Shown here: positions 9,606 through 18,103 of the stretch, piece by piece
Layout: each line of letters begins with the position of its first letter
Numbering within the stretch: position 1 is the first letter of the stretch
DNA from: an uncultured Chitinophagaceae bacterium
GTDB taxonomy: Bacteria > Bacteroidota > Bacteroidia > Chitinophagales > Chitinophagaceae
Reading direction: 5' to 3'
NCBI GenBank assembly: GCA_937900675.1
Contig: CALCEA010000113.1
Coordinates: forward strand, 11,667 to 75,666
DNA: 64,000 nucleotides
Program-made: the position numbers and the translations under genes
The notes under the pieces: generated by a model
Seen by the model: only the letters and a program-made list of their open reading frames with translations
Database searches by the model: none
What the model was told of the DNA's origin: nothing

Positions 9606-10523
9606 TTATTGCTTTAATCTAAAACCCAACAATAAAAAAGCCCCTATAATAGCAGGTAACAAAAAATTAACGGCCCAGATGATGGTTGATAAAGAGATCA
9701 ACATCAAGCTATTTTGACAAAAAGGTGATAATAGCAATAAAATAAGTTGTCCTCTTATCACTAATTCTGTGATACTAATGGTAGGTACTATACTTAAACT
9801 TAAGAACATCACAGCCAAGCCCAACCAAAGCGCTATATATGGAATAGGAATATTTAATATATGTGCAGCCCAAGTGTATTGCATCAAATACACGCTATAT
9901 CTTAAAAAGGATAAGGCTAGTAATTTCTTTTTGACCTGGATTTCAATTTGTAAAAAATTGAAGGATTTTAAAAAACCTGAAAAAGTAACTTTATGGAAAT
10001 ACACTATCAATGCAAAAATGAGTAGTAATGGGGTTGCCCATTTTAACCATGATAAAAAAGGTGGATTGATGTAAATTGCAATAGCTCCCATAATAATGGT
10101 TACTATCATTTGTGCATAAGAAGCCCATGCCATTCTACCTAATGCTATAACTTTTTTTTCAGTATCTAACATCATTGTTCTTCCAACATATTCTCCTATT
10201 CTATTGGGAGTATAAAATGCAAATGCCTGACCAACAAAAACACTTTTCAAAGATGTAAGCATATTTATTTTGATGTCAGATTTTAATACAATTTTCCATT
10301 TGTAAGATTCAATTAGAAAATTCAGTAGCATCAAAAGAAATAGTATAAACCATTGATGAAAAACAATTTTTTGAAATTGAATACTCATTTCTGTTCCATA
10401 TTGAACAATATTCTGATTAGTACCCACTTCTTTATAAATAGCAACACTACAAATAATAAATAAAAAAATACCAACTCCTTTTTTTGCAAGGGCAAACATT
10501 TTATTGGCAGTAGTAGATAACAT
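9606..10523 (-). CDS. Polytopic membrane protein, UPF0104/flippase-like family
   Basis: This 305-residue protein has about eight hydrophobic helices and resembles the lysylphosphatidylglycerol synthase transmembrane / UPF0104 group (AglD-like). Recognisable pieces are NFLIESYKWKIVLKS, SLKSVFVGQAFAFYTPNRIGEYVGR and the late PTISITELVIRGQ. Family members take part in lipid or glycolipid handling; the substrate here is unknown. The start at ATG 10521-10523 lies only 6 nt from a promoter-like box mirrored in the ruvC promoter, so this mRNA may be leaderless. A downstream Met at residue 9 is an alternative start. It is followed 14 bp later by the DUF3108 gene. Confidence 0.78.
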   Translation of the reverse strand: MLSTTANKMFALAKKGVGIFLFIICSVAIYKEVGTNQNIVQYGTEMSIQFQKIVFHQWFILFLLMLLNFLIESYKWKIVLKSDIKINMLTSLKSVFVGQAFAFYTPNRIGEYVGRTMMLDTEKKVIALGRMAWASYAQMIVTIIMGAIAIYINPPFLSWLKWATPLLLIFALIVYFHKVTFSGFLKSFNFLQIEIQVKKKLLALSFLRYSVYLMQYTWAAHILNIPIPYIALWLGLAVMFLSLSIVPTISITELVIRGQLILLLLSPFCQNSLMLISLSTIIWAVNFLLPAIIGAFLLLGFRLKQ

Positions 10524-10528
10524 ATGCT

Positions 10529-10566
10529 ATAAAGTTCGGAAATTGATATGATATATGTAACTTTAT
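10529..10566. promoter_or_regulatory. Mirror-image promoter region between flippase-like gene and ruvC
   Basis: A perfect 8-bp inverted repeat, ATAAAGTT (10529-10536) and AACTTTAT (10559-10566), lies between the two divergent genes. Each arm ends exactly 5 nt from its gene's ATG. The ruvC-side box reads TAACTTTA (10558-10565), one mismatch from TAnnTTTG; the other reads GAACTTTA. Both start sites would fall at or next to the start codon. Confidence 0.5.
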
Positions 10567-10571
10567 TCCAG

Positions 10572-11159
10572 ATGTCTACTACACCTATAATTCTTGGAAT
10601 AGATCCAGGCACACAAATACTTGGATATGCCCTTTTGAAAGGAGGTGCACAGCCCAGTCTAATCGAAATGGATGTTTTAAAACTTACCAAAGAAAAAGAT
10701 ATCTATGCTAGACTTCAATTGATTCATGCGAAAATTATTGAACTAATTGAGAAACATCATCCAACAGAATTTGCCATTGAAGCACCCTTTTTTGGTAAAA
10801 ATGTACAAAGTATGCTGAAATTGGGTAGAGCCCAAGGTGTTGCTATTGCTGCTGCAATGCATTATGATTTACCTGTAGCAGAATATGCTCCTAAAAAAGT
10901 GAAGCAAGCAATAACGGGTAATGGCAATGCTGATAAAGAAATGATTTGGAAAATGCTAGAACGAGTGTTCAGCATCAAAAAACAGCCTAAATATTATGAT
11001 GCAACAGACGCTTTAGCAGTAGCATTATGCCATCATCAACAAACCAGAGGTTTGATACTTCCTACAAAATCCGTGGTGAAAGGAAAAAAATCTGCTAAAA
11101 AAGCGAATAGTTGGAGCAATTTTATTGCTAAAAATCCTGAACGCATTCAGAAAAAATAA
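10572..11159 (+). CDS. ruvC: Holliday junction resolvase RuvC
   Basis: RuvC is the endonuclease that cuts four-way DNA junctions during recombination, working with RuvAB. The 195-residue protein has the full acidic catalytic set: Asp11 (GIDPGT), Glu70 (AIEAPFF), and Asp143 and Asp146 (YYDATDALAVA). I start at ATG 10572, giving MSTTPIILGIDPGT. An upstream in-frame ATG at 10548 is less likely because it would add an unusual tail and place the promoter box inside the gene. The C-terminus has a Lys-rich extension beyond the core. ruvA and ruvB are not in the window. It converges with the HIT gene at a 5-bp gap. Confidence 0.95.
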   Translation: MSTTPIILGIDPGTQILGYALLKGGAQPSLIEMDVLKLTKEKDIYARLQLIHAKIIELIEKHHPTEFAIEAPFFGKNVQSMLKLGRAQGVAIAAAMHYDLPVAEYAPKKVKQAITGNGNADKEMIWKMLERVFSIKKQPKYYDATDALAVALCHHQQTRGLILPTKSVVKGKKSAKKANSWSNFIAKNPERIQKK

Positions 11160-11164
11160 TGCAT

Positions 11165-11554
11165 TTATAAATGCTGACGAATACTTGCTTGAATGGATTT
11201 GAATTCTTCTACAGAAAAACTCAATTTAGGTGCTGCAAAATTGATATCATTTGCCCCATTGATTGGAATGAGGTGCATATGCGCATGAGGCACTTCTAAT
11301 CCAACAGTTACCATACTGATTCTATTACAAGGAAAACTAGTCTCTATTGCTTTCGCTATAGGCTGAGCAAATACGAGCATTTCTGATAAATAACTAGAGG
11401 GCAGATCAAAAACTTTGTCTATCTCTATTTTAGGCACAACTAAGGTGTGCCCTTTTTGTAAAGGAGCAATATCTAAAAATGCATAAAATAATTCCGACTC
11501 TGCAATTTTGTAGGAAGGAATCTCGCCTGCTATTATTTTAGAAAAAATAGTCAT
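11165..11554 (-). CDS. HIT family nucleotide-binding hydrolase
   Basis: This 129-residue cytoplasmic protein belongs to the histidine triad superfamily, HINT/HIT branch, whose members hydrolyse nucleoside phosphoramidates or dinucleotides. The triad is His90, His92 and His94 in VPHAHMHLIP, and the N-terminal TIFSKIIAGEIPSYKI is typical. It follows greA by 3 bp on the same strand, and the two are almost certainly co-transcribed. I know greA-HIT pairing as common in Bacteroidota. The physiological substrate is unknown. Confidence 0.93.
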   Translation of the reverse strand: MTIFSKIIAGEIPSYKIAESELFYAFLDIAPLQKGHTLVVPKIEIDKVFDLPSSYLSEMLVFAQPIAKAIETSFPCNRISMVTVGLEVPHAHMHLIPINGANDINFAAPKLSFSVEEFKSIQASIRQHL

Positions 11555-11557
11555 GTA

Positions 11558-12034
11558 CTAGACAGTGATATTATCAACCTTAAACTTCATTGTACCATTA
11601 GGTGCTTGCACTTCGGCAATCTCCCCAACCTTCTTTCCCAATAATCCTTTTCCAATGGGTGAAGTAGCGGAAATTTTAGCAGCTTTTAAATCAGCTTCTT
11701 TTTCTCCAACAATTTGATAAGTGATAGTTTTATTGGTAGCTAAATTCGTAATAGTCACTTTGGTTAATATAGTTACTTTGCTAGTATCGATGGTACTAGT
11801 ATCTACAATCTTTGCATTAGAAATAGTAGCTTCTAATTGTTTAATTTTTGCTTCCAACATGCCTTGTGCTTCTTTTGCAGAATCATACTCGGCATTTTCT
11901 TTCAAATCTCCTTTTTCTCTAGCTTCAGCAATAGCTTTAGATGCAGCAGGACGATCTACCGATTTTAGCTTATGAAGCTCTTCACGCATTTTATCAAATG
12001 TCTCCTGGGTTACGTAAGCATTAATTTCACTCAT
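11558..12034 (-). CDS. greA: Transcription elongation factor GreA
   Basis: GreA binds backtracked RNA polymerase through the secondary channel and triggers transcript cleavage. The 158-residue protein has the N-terminal coiled-coil finger (about residues 5-75, with REKGDLKENAEYDSAKEAQ, the acidic tip region) and the C-terminal FKBP-like domain (80-158, ending with SPIGKGLLGKKVGEIAEVQAPNG). The start is ATG 12032-12034, preceded by AAGGAT, one of the few Shine-Dalgarno-like sequences in the window. Its leader holds a hairpin with a U-tract (see separate entry), so it may be controlled by premature termination. Confidence 0.97.
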   Translation of the reverse strand: MSEINAYVTQETFDKMREELHKLKSVDRPAASKAIAEAREKGDLKENAEYDSAKEAQGMLEAKIKQLEATISNAKIVDTSTIDTSKVTILTKVTITNLATNKTITYQIVGEKEADLKAAKISATSPIGKGLLGKKVGEIAEVQAPNGTMKFKVDNITV

Positions 12035-12063
12035 ATCCTTCTGTTTTGTCTATAAAAAAAATA

Positions 12064-12087
12064 CAACGCCACATAATTGTAGCGTTG
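12064..12087 (-). terminator. Terminator-like hairpin in the greA leader
   Basis: On the minus strand, arms 12082-12087 and 12064-12069 (CAACGC / GCGTTG, 12-nt loop) form a hairpin followed after TA by a run of eight T residues. It could end transcripts of the upstream rsmA-dehydrogenase pair. It also lies at the very start of the RNA predicted from the box at 12095-12102, so it may act as an attenuator for greA. Confidence 0.6.
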
Positions 12088-12094
12088 CAGTACA

Positions 12095-12102
12095 CAAATA
12101 TA
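12095..12102 (-). promoter_or_regulatory. greA promoter -7 box
   Basis: The minus strand reads TATATTTG, a perfect TAnnTTTG, 11 nt after the stop of the dehydrogenase gene. The transcript should start near 12088-12090, directly before the hairpin at 12064-12087. No clear -33 TTTG is seen. Confidence 0.5.
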
Positions 12103-12113
12103 TAAAAATTAGC

Positions 12114-13043
12114 TTAAATGATGCCTAATTTTTCGAGGGTAACCAGGGCCATTCTTTGATAAGCTTCGTGGCTATACCCAGCAATATGAGGGGTTACAAG
12201 GAATTGCGGCAGGGACATCAACTGCTCTAACTGAGCTTTTTCAGCTGCAGAATAAGTAGCTAATTGCTCGTTCTCCAGAACATCCAATCCGGCTGCTCTA
12301 ATTGATTGATTTTGAAGCGCTTTTAGCAATGCTGCAGTATCGGTTACCTGGCCCCTACAGGTACTAATGAAATAAGGCTTCTTTCTTAAACCATCAAAAA
12401 AAGCATCATTCGCATAGTGATAAGTCAAATCGGTTAGAGGCAAATGTAAACTAATCACATCTGCCTTTTCCTGCACTTCTTTTAAACTAGACAAACTAAT
12501 ATTAGGGTGATCAATATTTTTGGGCAATATATCAACTGCTAAAATTTGAACATCAAAACCAGATAAAACTTTTGCAAAAGCTGATCCAGTATTTCCATAT
12601 CCAATAATGCCAACCGTTTTTCCAGTAAGTTCATCTGCCCTATTTAAATCTCTGATCCATTTACCTTCTTTAACTTCTGCATATGAACTATTAATGCGAT
12701 TCATTAAACTCAAGAGTAAGCCTAAACTATGTTCTCCAACAGTAGTTCGATTACCTTCCGGACTGGATACACATTGAATACCTTTTGTTGCAGCATAAGC
12801 AGCATCAATTAATTCCATTCCACTTCCCAATCTTCCAATCCATTTTAATTGAACTGCTTTATCTATGATGGATGCATCAATCTTTAATCTGGTGGTTACA
12901 ATAATACCAATAGCATCTACTATTATTTCACTCAATTCTTGATAAGTAATAGCCGGCTCGTACACAGATTCAAACCCTTTACTAGAAAGGGTTTCCAACA
13001 AATAAGGATGAACTGGTGCTGTGATGATAACTTTTACTGACAT
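12114..13043 (-). CDS. D-isomer 2-hydroxyacid dehydrogenase (phosphoglycerate dehydrogenase-like)
   Basis: This 309-residue NAD-dependent oxidoreductase has the bilobed D-2-hydroxyacid dehydrogenase fold. The dinucleotide site is [14 protein letters not shown] (Gly148, Gly150, Gly153) with an acidic residue near 171 that suggests NAD over NADP. The family signature region [17 protein letters not shown] holds the catalytic Arg, GLDVLENE the Glu, and VTPHIAGYS the His. It lacks the C-terminal ACT regulatory domain of long SerA enzymes. The substrate may be 3-phosphoglycerate, but other hydroxyacids are possible, so I give no symbol. I start at ATG 13043, because the upstream TTG at 13049 sits directly on the rsmA stop. 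It is 6 nt downstream of rsmA. Confidence 0.9.
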   Translation of the reverse strand: MSVKVIITAPVHPYLLETLSSKGFESVYEPAITYQELSEIIVDAIGIIVTTRLKIDASIIDKAVQLKWIGRLGSGMELIDAAYAATKGIQCVSSPEGNRTTVGEHSLGLLLSLMNRINSSYAEVKEGKWIRDLNRADELTGKTVGIIGYGNTGSAFAKVLSGFDVQILAVDILPKNIDHPNISLSSLKEVQEKADVISLHLPLTDLTYHYANDAFFDGLRKKPYFISTCRGQVTDTAALLKALQNQSIRAAGLDVLENEQLATYSAAEKAQLEQLMSLPQFLVTPHIAGYSHEAYQRMALVTLEKLGII

Positions 13044-13049
13044 AGTCAA

Positions 13050-13811
13050 TTAAGGTTGATGCATTTTAAAGGTGAGTGCCGCGTAGTCTTCAAATGTTAA
13101 ATTTTCTGCCCTCTTGGTAAATATGGGGTCTTCTAATTGAGCTGCAGTAAAATAAGGCTTTAATGGATTTCGAAGCATTTTTCTTCTTTGACCAAATGCC
13201 ATTTTAACAATATGATAAAAACTTTTTTCTGATACCATTGCTGGAAAATTGGCTTTTCGTTTAAACATGATTACACCACTATCTACTTTGGGTGGTGGAT
13301 TAAATGCCGCTGGTGGTACATCAAATAAATAAGTTACATCATAAAATGCTTGTGCTAAAACACTTAATATACCATAAGCTTTGGAATGTGGCTTTGCTGC
13401 AATTCTTTCTGCCACTTCTTTTTGAAACATACCCACCATCAACGGTACTTGCGCTTTCCAGTCCAAAACTTTAAATACAATTTGAGTAGAAATATTGTAG
13501 GGGAAATTACCTACTAAAACAAAGGACCCATCAAAAGGTATAGCTGTTTCTAAAAAGTCCTCATTAATCAACTTACCCGCCAAATCAGGATAAGCATGTA
13601 ATAAGTAATTCACTTTCTCGGTATCTAATTCTATTGCCTTGTATGAATGAGTGGGGATTTTATAAATAAACTCTGTTAATGCCCCTGCTCCAGGCCCTAC
13701 TTCCACCAATTGTTTGATGGGCTCTTCCAGCAATACAGCGCGTATTTTTTCACAAACGGTCTTGTCCATTAAGAAATGCTGACCGAGCGATTTTTTAAGT
13801 GTGTATTGCAT
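13050..13811 (-). CDS. rsmA: 16S rRNA adenine dimethyltransferase RsmA (KsgA)
   Basis: This enzyme dimethylates two adjacent adenines in the 3'-terminal helix of 16S rRNA, using SAM, during 30S maturation. The 253-residue protein shows KKSLGQHFL at the N-terminus, SAM motif I VEVGPGAGALTEF, motif IV NFPYNIST (usual form NLPY), and the C-terminal segment AFGQRRKMLRNPLK. It starts at ATG 13809-13811, with a perfect TAACTTTG box ending only 4 nt upstream, so the mRNA may be leaderless. It is co-transcribed with the dehydrogenase gene that follows. Confidence 0.97.
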   Translation of the reverse strand: MQYTLKKSLGQHFLMDKTVCEKIRAVLLEEPIKQLVEVGPGAGALTEFIYKIPTHSYKAIELDTEKVNYLLHAYPDLAGKLINEDFLETAIPFDGSFVLVGNFPYNISTQIVFKVLDWKAQVPLMVGMFQKEVAERIAAKPHSKAYGILSVLAQAFYDVTYLFDVPPAAFNPPPKVDSGVIMFKRKANFPAMVSEKSFYHIVKMAFGQRRKMLRNPLKPYFTAAQLEDPIFTKRAENLTFEDYAALTFKMHQP

Positions 13812-13815
13812 GTAG

Positions 13816-13823
13816 CAAAGTTA
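13816..13823 (-). promoter_or_regulatory. rsmA promoter -7 box
   Basis: The minus strand reads TAACTTTG, a perfect TAnnTTTG, with 4 nt between the box and the rsmA ATG. On the other strand TACTTTTA (13836-13843, one mismatch) lies 18 nt before pdxA. Confidence 0.6.
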
Positions 13824-13861
13824 GGTTTTTGTGCGTACTTTTACAGCCTAATCAATAGGAT

Positions 13862-14950
13862 ATGAACACTGAGATCAGAAAACCGGTTATTGGCTTCACT
13901 TGTGGTGACTTGAATGGTATTGGATTGGAATTAATCATTAAATCCCTGTCTGATAGCAGAATCCTTGATTTTATGGTACCTGTTGTTTTTGCGAATAATA
14001 AAACTATCAATTTTTATAGAAAGGGCTTGCCTGAATTCAACCTAACCTTTGCCGTTTTGAACGATCTTTCTAAGTTGAATCCAAAACAAGTGAATGTATT
14101 CAATTGTTGGGAAGAGGAAGTTGAAATCACTCCAGGTGAATTAACTGCAACAGGTGGTAAATATGCACTCATTTCTTTAGAGAAAGCGGTTGAAGCATTA
14201 AAGAACAAGACAATTGATGGAATAGTAACTGCACCTATTCACAAGAAGAATATTCAATCGGACGCATTTAATTTTAGTGGACATACTCCTTATTTACAAC
14301 ATGCCTTTGGTAACACAGAAAACTTAATGCTATTAGTTGCAGAAAATTTAAGAATGGCCTTGGTTACAGAACATGTTACAGTAGGTGAAATTGCTAAGCA
14401 TATCACTAAAGATAAAATCAAACAAAAATTAGCCATACTCAATGCTAGTTTGCAAAAAGATTTTGGTGTTGATAAACCTAGAATTGCCGTACTCGCTTTA
14501 AACCCACATGCAGGTGACGAAGGCTTAATTGGAAAAGAAGAAATAGAAATCATCAAGCCTGCTATTAAAGAAAGCAAGCAAAATATATTGGTATTTGGAC
14601 CTTACTCAGCAGATGCTTTTTTTGCTAGAGGTGCGCATGAGAAATTTGATGGCGTATTGGCCATGTACCACGATCAGGGTTTAATTCCATTTAAATCATT
14701 GGCTTTTGGAGAAGGCGTGAATTTTACAGCTGGCCTTCCTATTGTAAGAACTAGTCCAGATCACGGAACCGCTTTTGATATTGCTGGAAAAAACAAAGCA
14801 GATGCTAGCTCATTCACTGCAAGTATTTTTGAATGCGTTAGAATTATACATGCTAGACAGGGATATCATGACATGCGTTTGAATCCACTTAAGAAAATGA
14901 GTGCTAGAATGTTTGCTGGAGCAGTAGACGAAAGATTAGACGAAGCTTAA
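13862..14950 (+). CDS. pdxA: 4-hydroxythreonine-4-phosphate dehydrogenase
   Basis: PdxA oxidises 4-phosphohydroxy-L-threonine in the DXP-dependent pathway to pyridoxal 5'-phosphate. The 362-residue cytoplasmic enzyme has the family landmarks GFTCGDLNGIGLE at the N-terminus, the metal-binding His in FSGHTPYLQ, ALNPHAGDEG (second metal His), AMYHDQGLIPFK (third) and RTSPDHGTAFDIAG. All metal ligands are present. It is divergent from rsmA across 50 bp; pdxA beside ksgA/rsmA is also known in proteobacteria. It is convergent with a hypothetical gene, with only 2 bp between stops. pdxJ is not in this window. Confidence 0.96.
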   Translation: MNTEIRKPVIGFTCGDLNGIGLELIIKSLSDSRILDFMVPVVFANNKTINFYRKGLPEFNLTFAVLNDLSKLNPKQVNVFNCWEEEVEITPGELTATGGKYALISLEKAVEALKNKTIDGIVTAPIHKKNIQSDAFNFSGHTPYLQHAFGNTENLMLLVAENLRMALVTEHVTVGEIAKHITKDKIKQKLAILNASLQKDFGVDKPRIAVLALNPHAGDEGLIGKEEIEIIKPAIKESKQNILVFGPYSADAFFARGAHEKFDGVLAMYHDQGLIPFKSLAFGEGVNFTAGLPIVRTSPDHGTAFDIAGKNKADASSFTASIFECVRIIHARQGYHDMRLNPLKKMSARMFAGAVDERLDEA

Positions 14951-14952
14951 TA

Positions 14953-15585
14953 CTATTTACAGTTATCTGTAATTTCTTTAATGACATTGACTCCCCAATG
15001 AGGCATATAATATGCTGGGTTTAGTTTTGCCTGCGCAATTAGTTTTTCAGAAGCTAAAATTGCAACTGCATAGGACTTAGCACAACCACCGCCTAACACA
15101 ACAGGCATATGATACTGAAGGCTTGCCTCTAATGCATAGATTCTTGGATTTTCTTTATTGATTTTTTTAGCGGCCACTAATGGAGACTTTATTTTTTGCT
15201 CATACCTTAACCATCTTGTATAAGGACTTACAGACATCTTTGCAGTATATGCTAAACTCTCTACACAAAGTATTTCATCATTCACTTGTATTTTTTTAGC
15301 TTTTTCAATCAACTCAATTGATTGATTTGCTAGATCATCTGCATGATCCATTTTTAACATGGACATTCTAGATTTAATAAGTGCCATATAATACAAAGGA
15401 AGCCATTCATTCGTATAGGTTTTTGAAATGGGTTCTAATTTTAATAAAACAGCTTGATAATCTTTTGCTGAAGATGCTACATCAAAAGATTTAACTGCAA
15501 GATTCATATCTGTAACAAACTGTACAGATTGACTTTGTACTGAGTTAAAACAAACAAAAAAGAATATGAATATACAATAGCGCAT
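14953..15585 (-). CDS. Hypothetical exported TPR-like protein
   Basis: I do not recognise a named family. The 210-residue protein has a clear signal peptide (MRYCIFIFFFVCFNSVQSQS). After it comes an alpha-helical body with repeat-like helical pairs (for example the region around LPLYYMALIKSRMSML and DHADDLANQSIELIEKAKKI), which suggests a short tetratricopeptide-type scaffold. Near the C-terminus is a conserved-looking VVLGGGCAKSY. It should be periplasmic. It lies 26 bp after the LolA-like gene on the same strand and may be the last gene of that operon. A link to the ABC exporter upstream is a context inference. Confidence 0.6.
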   Translation of the reverse strand: MRYCIFIFFFVCFNSVQSQSVQFVTDMNLAVKSFDVASSAKDYQAVLLKLEPISKTYTNEWLPLYYMALIKSRMSMLKMDHADDLANQSIELIEKAKKIQVNDEILCVESLAYTAKMSVSPYTRWLRYEQKIKSPLVAAKKINKENPRIYALEASLQYHMPVVLGGGCAKSYAVAILASEKLIAQAKLNPAYYMPHWGVNVIKEITDNCK

Positions 15586-15611
15586 CTGCCATTAAAATTA
15601 GCGCTTTCTAA

Positions 15612-16301
15612 TTAAAAGCTAGCATTGGATACCCCTTTGTTAATGGTATACTTAGTATAAGTGATTTCGATAGTGCCTTTTTTATTCTTCTTCGCCTTTT
15701 CTTTACTTACTGGAGCTTCGTCACCAAATTCCAAAGTAATACCATTAGGCAATTTATAATCCTTCGTATTAAATCCAAAGATAATTTTTGAAGGCAATCC
15801 ATAATTTGCATAAGCACCATATTCCATGGTAATTTCAAAGCTACCGTTCTCCTTGGTAGTAGTGAAAGTTTTATACACCAAGGATTCCACAGGATCAATC
15901 CATAATGTAGAAATTACCCATTCTAATTGATCATCCGTTGGAACTAATTTGTACACTTCTAGGTTTTTTCCTTGATATACTTGTTTGCCAGAAGCAATGG
16001 CAATGTATTGATTCGTATTTAATAAAGAATTCATGGTAATAGACACTCCCCCTTTTGGCAACAAAGAGATACCACCATCTTTCTTTACTTTAATCAGATT
16101 GGGTTTTTTATAATATACTTTTACCTTACCTAAAGAGGCTTTAATAAAAGACACATCTGTTTTCATCACCCCTTCTGCCACATAATCATTGACTAGTGCC
16201 AATTTTTGTCTCACTTTTTCAACCACTACATTGGTTTGAGCAGTCATGCTAGATGATACAAAAAACAATAAACCAACTATAGCAAAGCATTTAATTTTCA
16301 T
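15612..16301 (-). CDS. LolA-fold periplasmic protein
   Basis: This 229-residue protein begins with a signal peptide (MKIKCFAIVGLLFFVSSSMTAQ) and has the alternating beta-strand pattern of the LolA/LolB lipoprotein-carrier fold: YVAEGVMKTDVSFIKASLGKV, then VYYKKPNLIKVKKDGG, then a hydrophobic STLWIDPVESLVYK. The C-terminus is Lys-rich. It may be an outer-membrane lipoprotein carrier or a related lipid-binding protein; the sequence is too divergent to call LolA itself. It follows the ABC-2 permease by 4 bp, so an ATPase, a permease and a lipid-binding periplasmic protein are encoded in a row. Confidence 0.62.
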   Translation of the reverse strand: MKIKCFAIVGLLFFVSSSMTAQTNVVVEKVRQKLALVNDYVAEGVMKTDVSFIKASLGKVKVYYKKPNLIKVKKDGGISLLPKGGVSITMNSLLNTNQYIAIASGKQVYQGKNLEVYKLVPTDDQLEWVISTLWIDPVESLVYKTFTTTKENGSFEITMEYGAYANYGLPSKIIFGFNTKDYKLPNGITLEFGDEAPVSKEKAKKNKKGTIEITYTKYTINKGVSNASF

Positions 16302-16305
16302 AATA

Positions 16306-17181
16306 TTAACTTAAAACATCTTTCTTTTTCATAATAACAACACTTGCCCCAACAAATAAAACTATATGAATACTCAACACCAATAAAGATGTTTTGATTT
16401 TCTGAATATTTAAAATACTTCCAGTGATGGCTTCATTGTTTTCAGTGACTTGAATATCAAAAAACTCTTTCCAATTATTCATATGAGTAGTAAATAAATA
16501 AGGCTTTACCACATTAAATAATGGAATATTCAAAGTGCTTAGAATAGTGAAAAACACAATAGCGCTGATGGTTGCCACAATGGGACCAATAGAATTATTG
16601 GCAAGACTTGACATTAAGAATCCTAATGCAGTTACTGTTAACAAAGAGAAGCTTGCAAAAACAAATGCTCCTACATATCTCCAAAACACATCCTGACTTT
16701 CTATCAAAACCACATAATTAGACTTCATCAAGAATAAATCATCTGTGCCAAAAATATACATGCTTAAAAACAATGCCAGAGCGGCTAACCATATTAATAA
16801 TAAAATAGTATAAATACTTGCAGCGATAAATTTAGCCAATACCCACTGTGTTCTGCTATAAGGTGTGGTAAAAAGTAATCTTAGGGTTCCTAAATTAGCT
16901 TCCCCAGATAACATATCTGCCGCTATTAATGCTACCAATAATGGAACATGCACCAAAAGCAATTGTAATAAAATATAACAAATCAAATATCCATTCAATA
17001 CTTTTCCATCAACAATCAAAGTATTATTGATATCCTTCATTAAAAAAGCAGCATAAGCTTCGCCATCAATCTTCAAACCCATTTGTATTACCCAAATTAA
17101 TGCAGCAATGGCACCAAAAGCAATATAGGTTCTTGGCCTTTTATAAATTTTATACAATTCTATTTGAATAATCGACCACAT
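16306..17181 (-). CDS. ABC-2 type transporter permease
   Basis: This 291-residue membrane subunit has about six helices. It opens with IIQIELYKIYKRPRTYI, typical of ABC-2 permeases next to the membrane, and contains the LSGEANLGTLRLLFTTPYSRTQWVLAKF element, where the coupling loop meets the ATPase. It directly follows the ATPase gene with no intergenic base, so translational coupling is likely. The substrate is unknown. The neighbouring LolA-fold protein may point to a lipid or lipoprotein, but this is inference. Confidence 0.88.
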   Translation of the reverse strand: MWSIIQIELYKIYKRPRTYIAFGAIAALIWVIQMGLKIDGEAYAAFLMKDINNTLIVDGKVLNGYLICYILLQLLLVHVPLLVALIAADMLSGEANLGTLRLLFTTPYSRTQWVLAKFIAASIYTILLLIWLAALALFLSMYIFGTDDLFLMKSNYVVLIESQDVFWRYVGAFVFASFSLLTVTALGFLMSSLANNSIGPIVATISAIVFFTILSTLNIPLFNVVKPYLFTTHMNNWKEFFDIQVTENNEAITGSILNIQKIKTSLLVLSIHIVLFVGASVVIMKKKDVLS

Positions 17182-18090
17182 TTAATTGGATTGAGAAGTG
17201 ATTTGTAAGAAATAGTCTTCTAATGAACGCTTTGCCTCTAATGATACTATGGGCAATTCGGCAGTCACTATGTATTGATGCAATGCTGCTATTTTTTCAG
17301 TGGGTATAGATAAATAAATACCTTCTTCTCTATCTAATACATATGGAGCAAATTCAGATTGACTAATTTTTTCTTTTGCCAAAACATCGTTATTGGTACT
17401 TAGTTTCATTAAAGATTTTGATGGATCTAATAATGTCGCAGTTGGGCCTAAAGCAATTTTCTTGCCTTGATGGATAATCAAAATCTGGTGCGCCATTTGC
17501 TCTATTTCTGTAAGCAAATGAGAAGACACTAATACTGTCTTACCTTCTTTTTGAGCCAGGTCTTTGATTAAATGTCTAATATCGGCAATACCCTGAGGAT
17601 CTAATCCATTGGTGGGCTCGTCTAAAATAACTAGTTCTGGTTGATGCACTAAAGCTATAGCGATCCCTAAACGCTGCTTCATTCCTAAGGAGAATGTTTG
17701 TGCTTTATCCAAAGCTCTATTAGACAAGCCAACCTGTTGTAAGGTATGTTCAATTTGACTAGCACTGATTTTTTTCTGGCTTAGCTTGGCGAATAATTGC
17801 AGATGTTCTTTAGCAGTTAAATAAGGATATAAATCTGGTCGCTCGATAATGGCACCCATTTTTTTGGCAATCTGATTTCGCTGAGCGGTAATATCTTGAC
17901 CAAAAATTTCAATATGTCCACTGGTTGGATGAATCAGAGAAAGCAGCATTCTTATAGTAGTGCTCTTACCAGATCCATTTTGACCCAAAAAGCCAAATAT
18001 CTGACCTTCATTCACATCAAAAGATAAATCCTTGACAGCTTCAAGGCTACCAAAATTTTTACACAAAGAATCTACTTTAATGATGGACAT
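17182..18090 (-). CDS. ABC transporter ATP-binding protein (ABC-2 exporter)
   Basis: This 302-residue cytoplasmic ATPase energises the adjacent ABC-2 permease. Motifs are complete: Walker A GQNGSGKST, Q-loop region, signature SLGMKQRLGIA, Walker B LVILDEPTNGLDP and switch His in VLVSSHLL. A 70-residue C-terminal part beyond the nucleotide-binding domain is typical of the CcmA/NatA-like exporters. The gene starts 48 nt after atpA, directly after the atpA terminator, so it either has a promoter in that short gap or depends on read-through. Confidence 0.93.
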   Translation of the reverse strand: MSIIKVDSLCKNFGSLEAVKDLSFDVNEGQIFGFLGQNGSGKSTTIRMLLSLIHPTSGHIEIFGQDITAQRNQIAKKMGAIIERPDLYPYLTAKEHLQLFAKLSQKKISASQIEHTLQQVGLSNRALDKAQTFSLGMKQRLGIAIALVHQPELVILDEPTNGLDPQGIADIRHLIKDLAQKEGKTVLVSSHLLTEIEQMAHQILIIHQGKKIALGPTATLLDPSKSLMKLSTNNDVLAKEKISQSEFAPYVLDREEGIYLSIPTEKIAALHQYIVTAELPIVSLEAKRSLEDYFLQITSQSN

Positions 18091-18103
18091 ATACTTATAA
18101 CAA

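Noticed and set aside
10548..10571. Upstream ATG for ruvC
   Set aside because: The added residues are not typical of RuvC and the segment contains the probable promoter.
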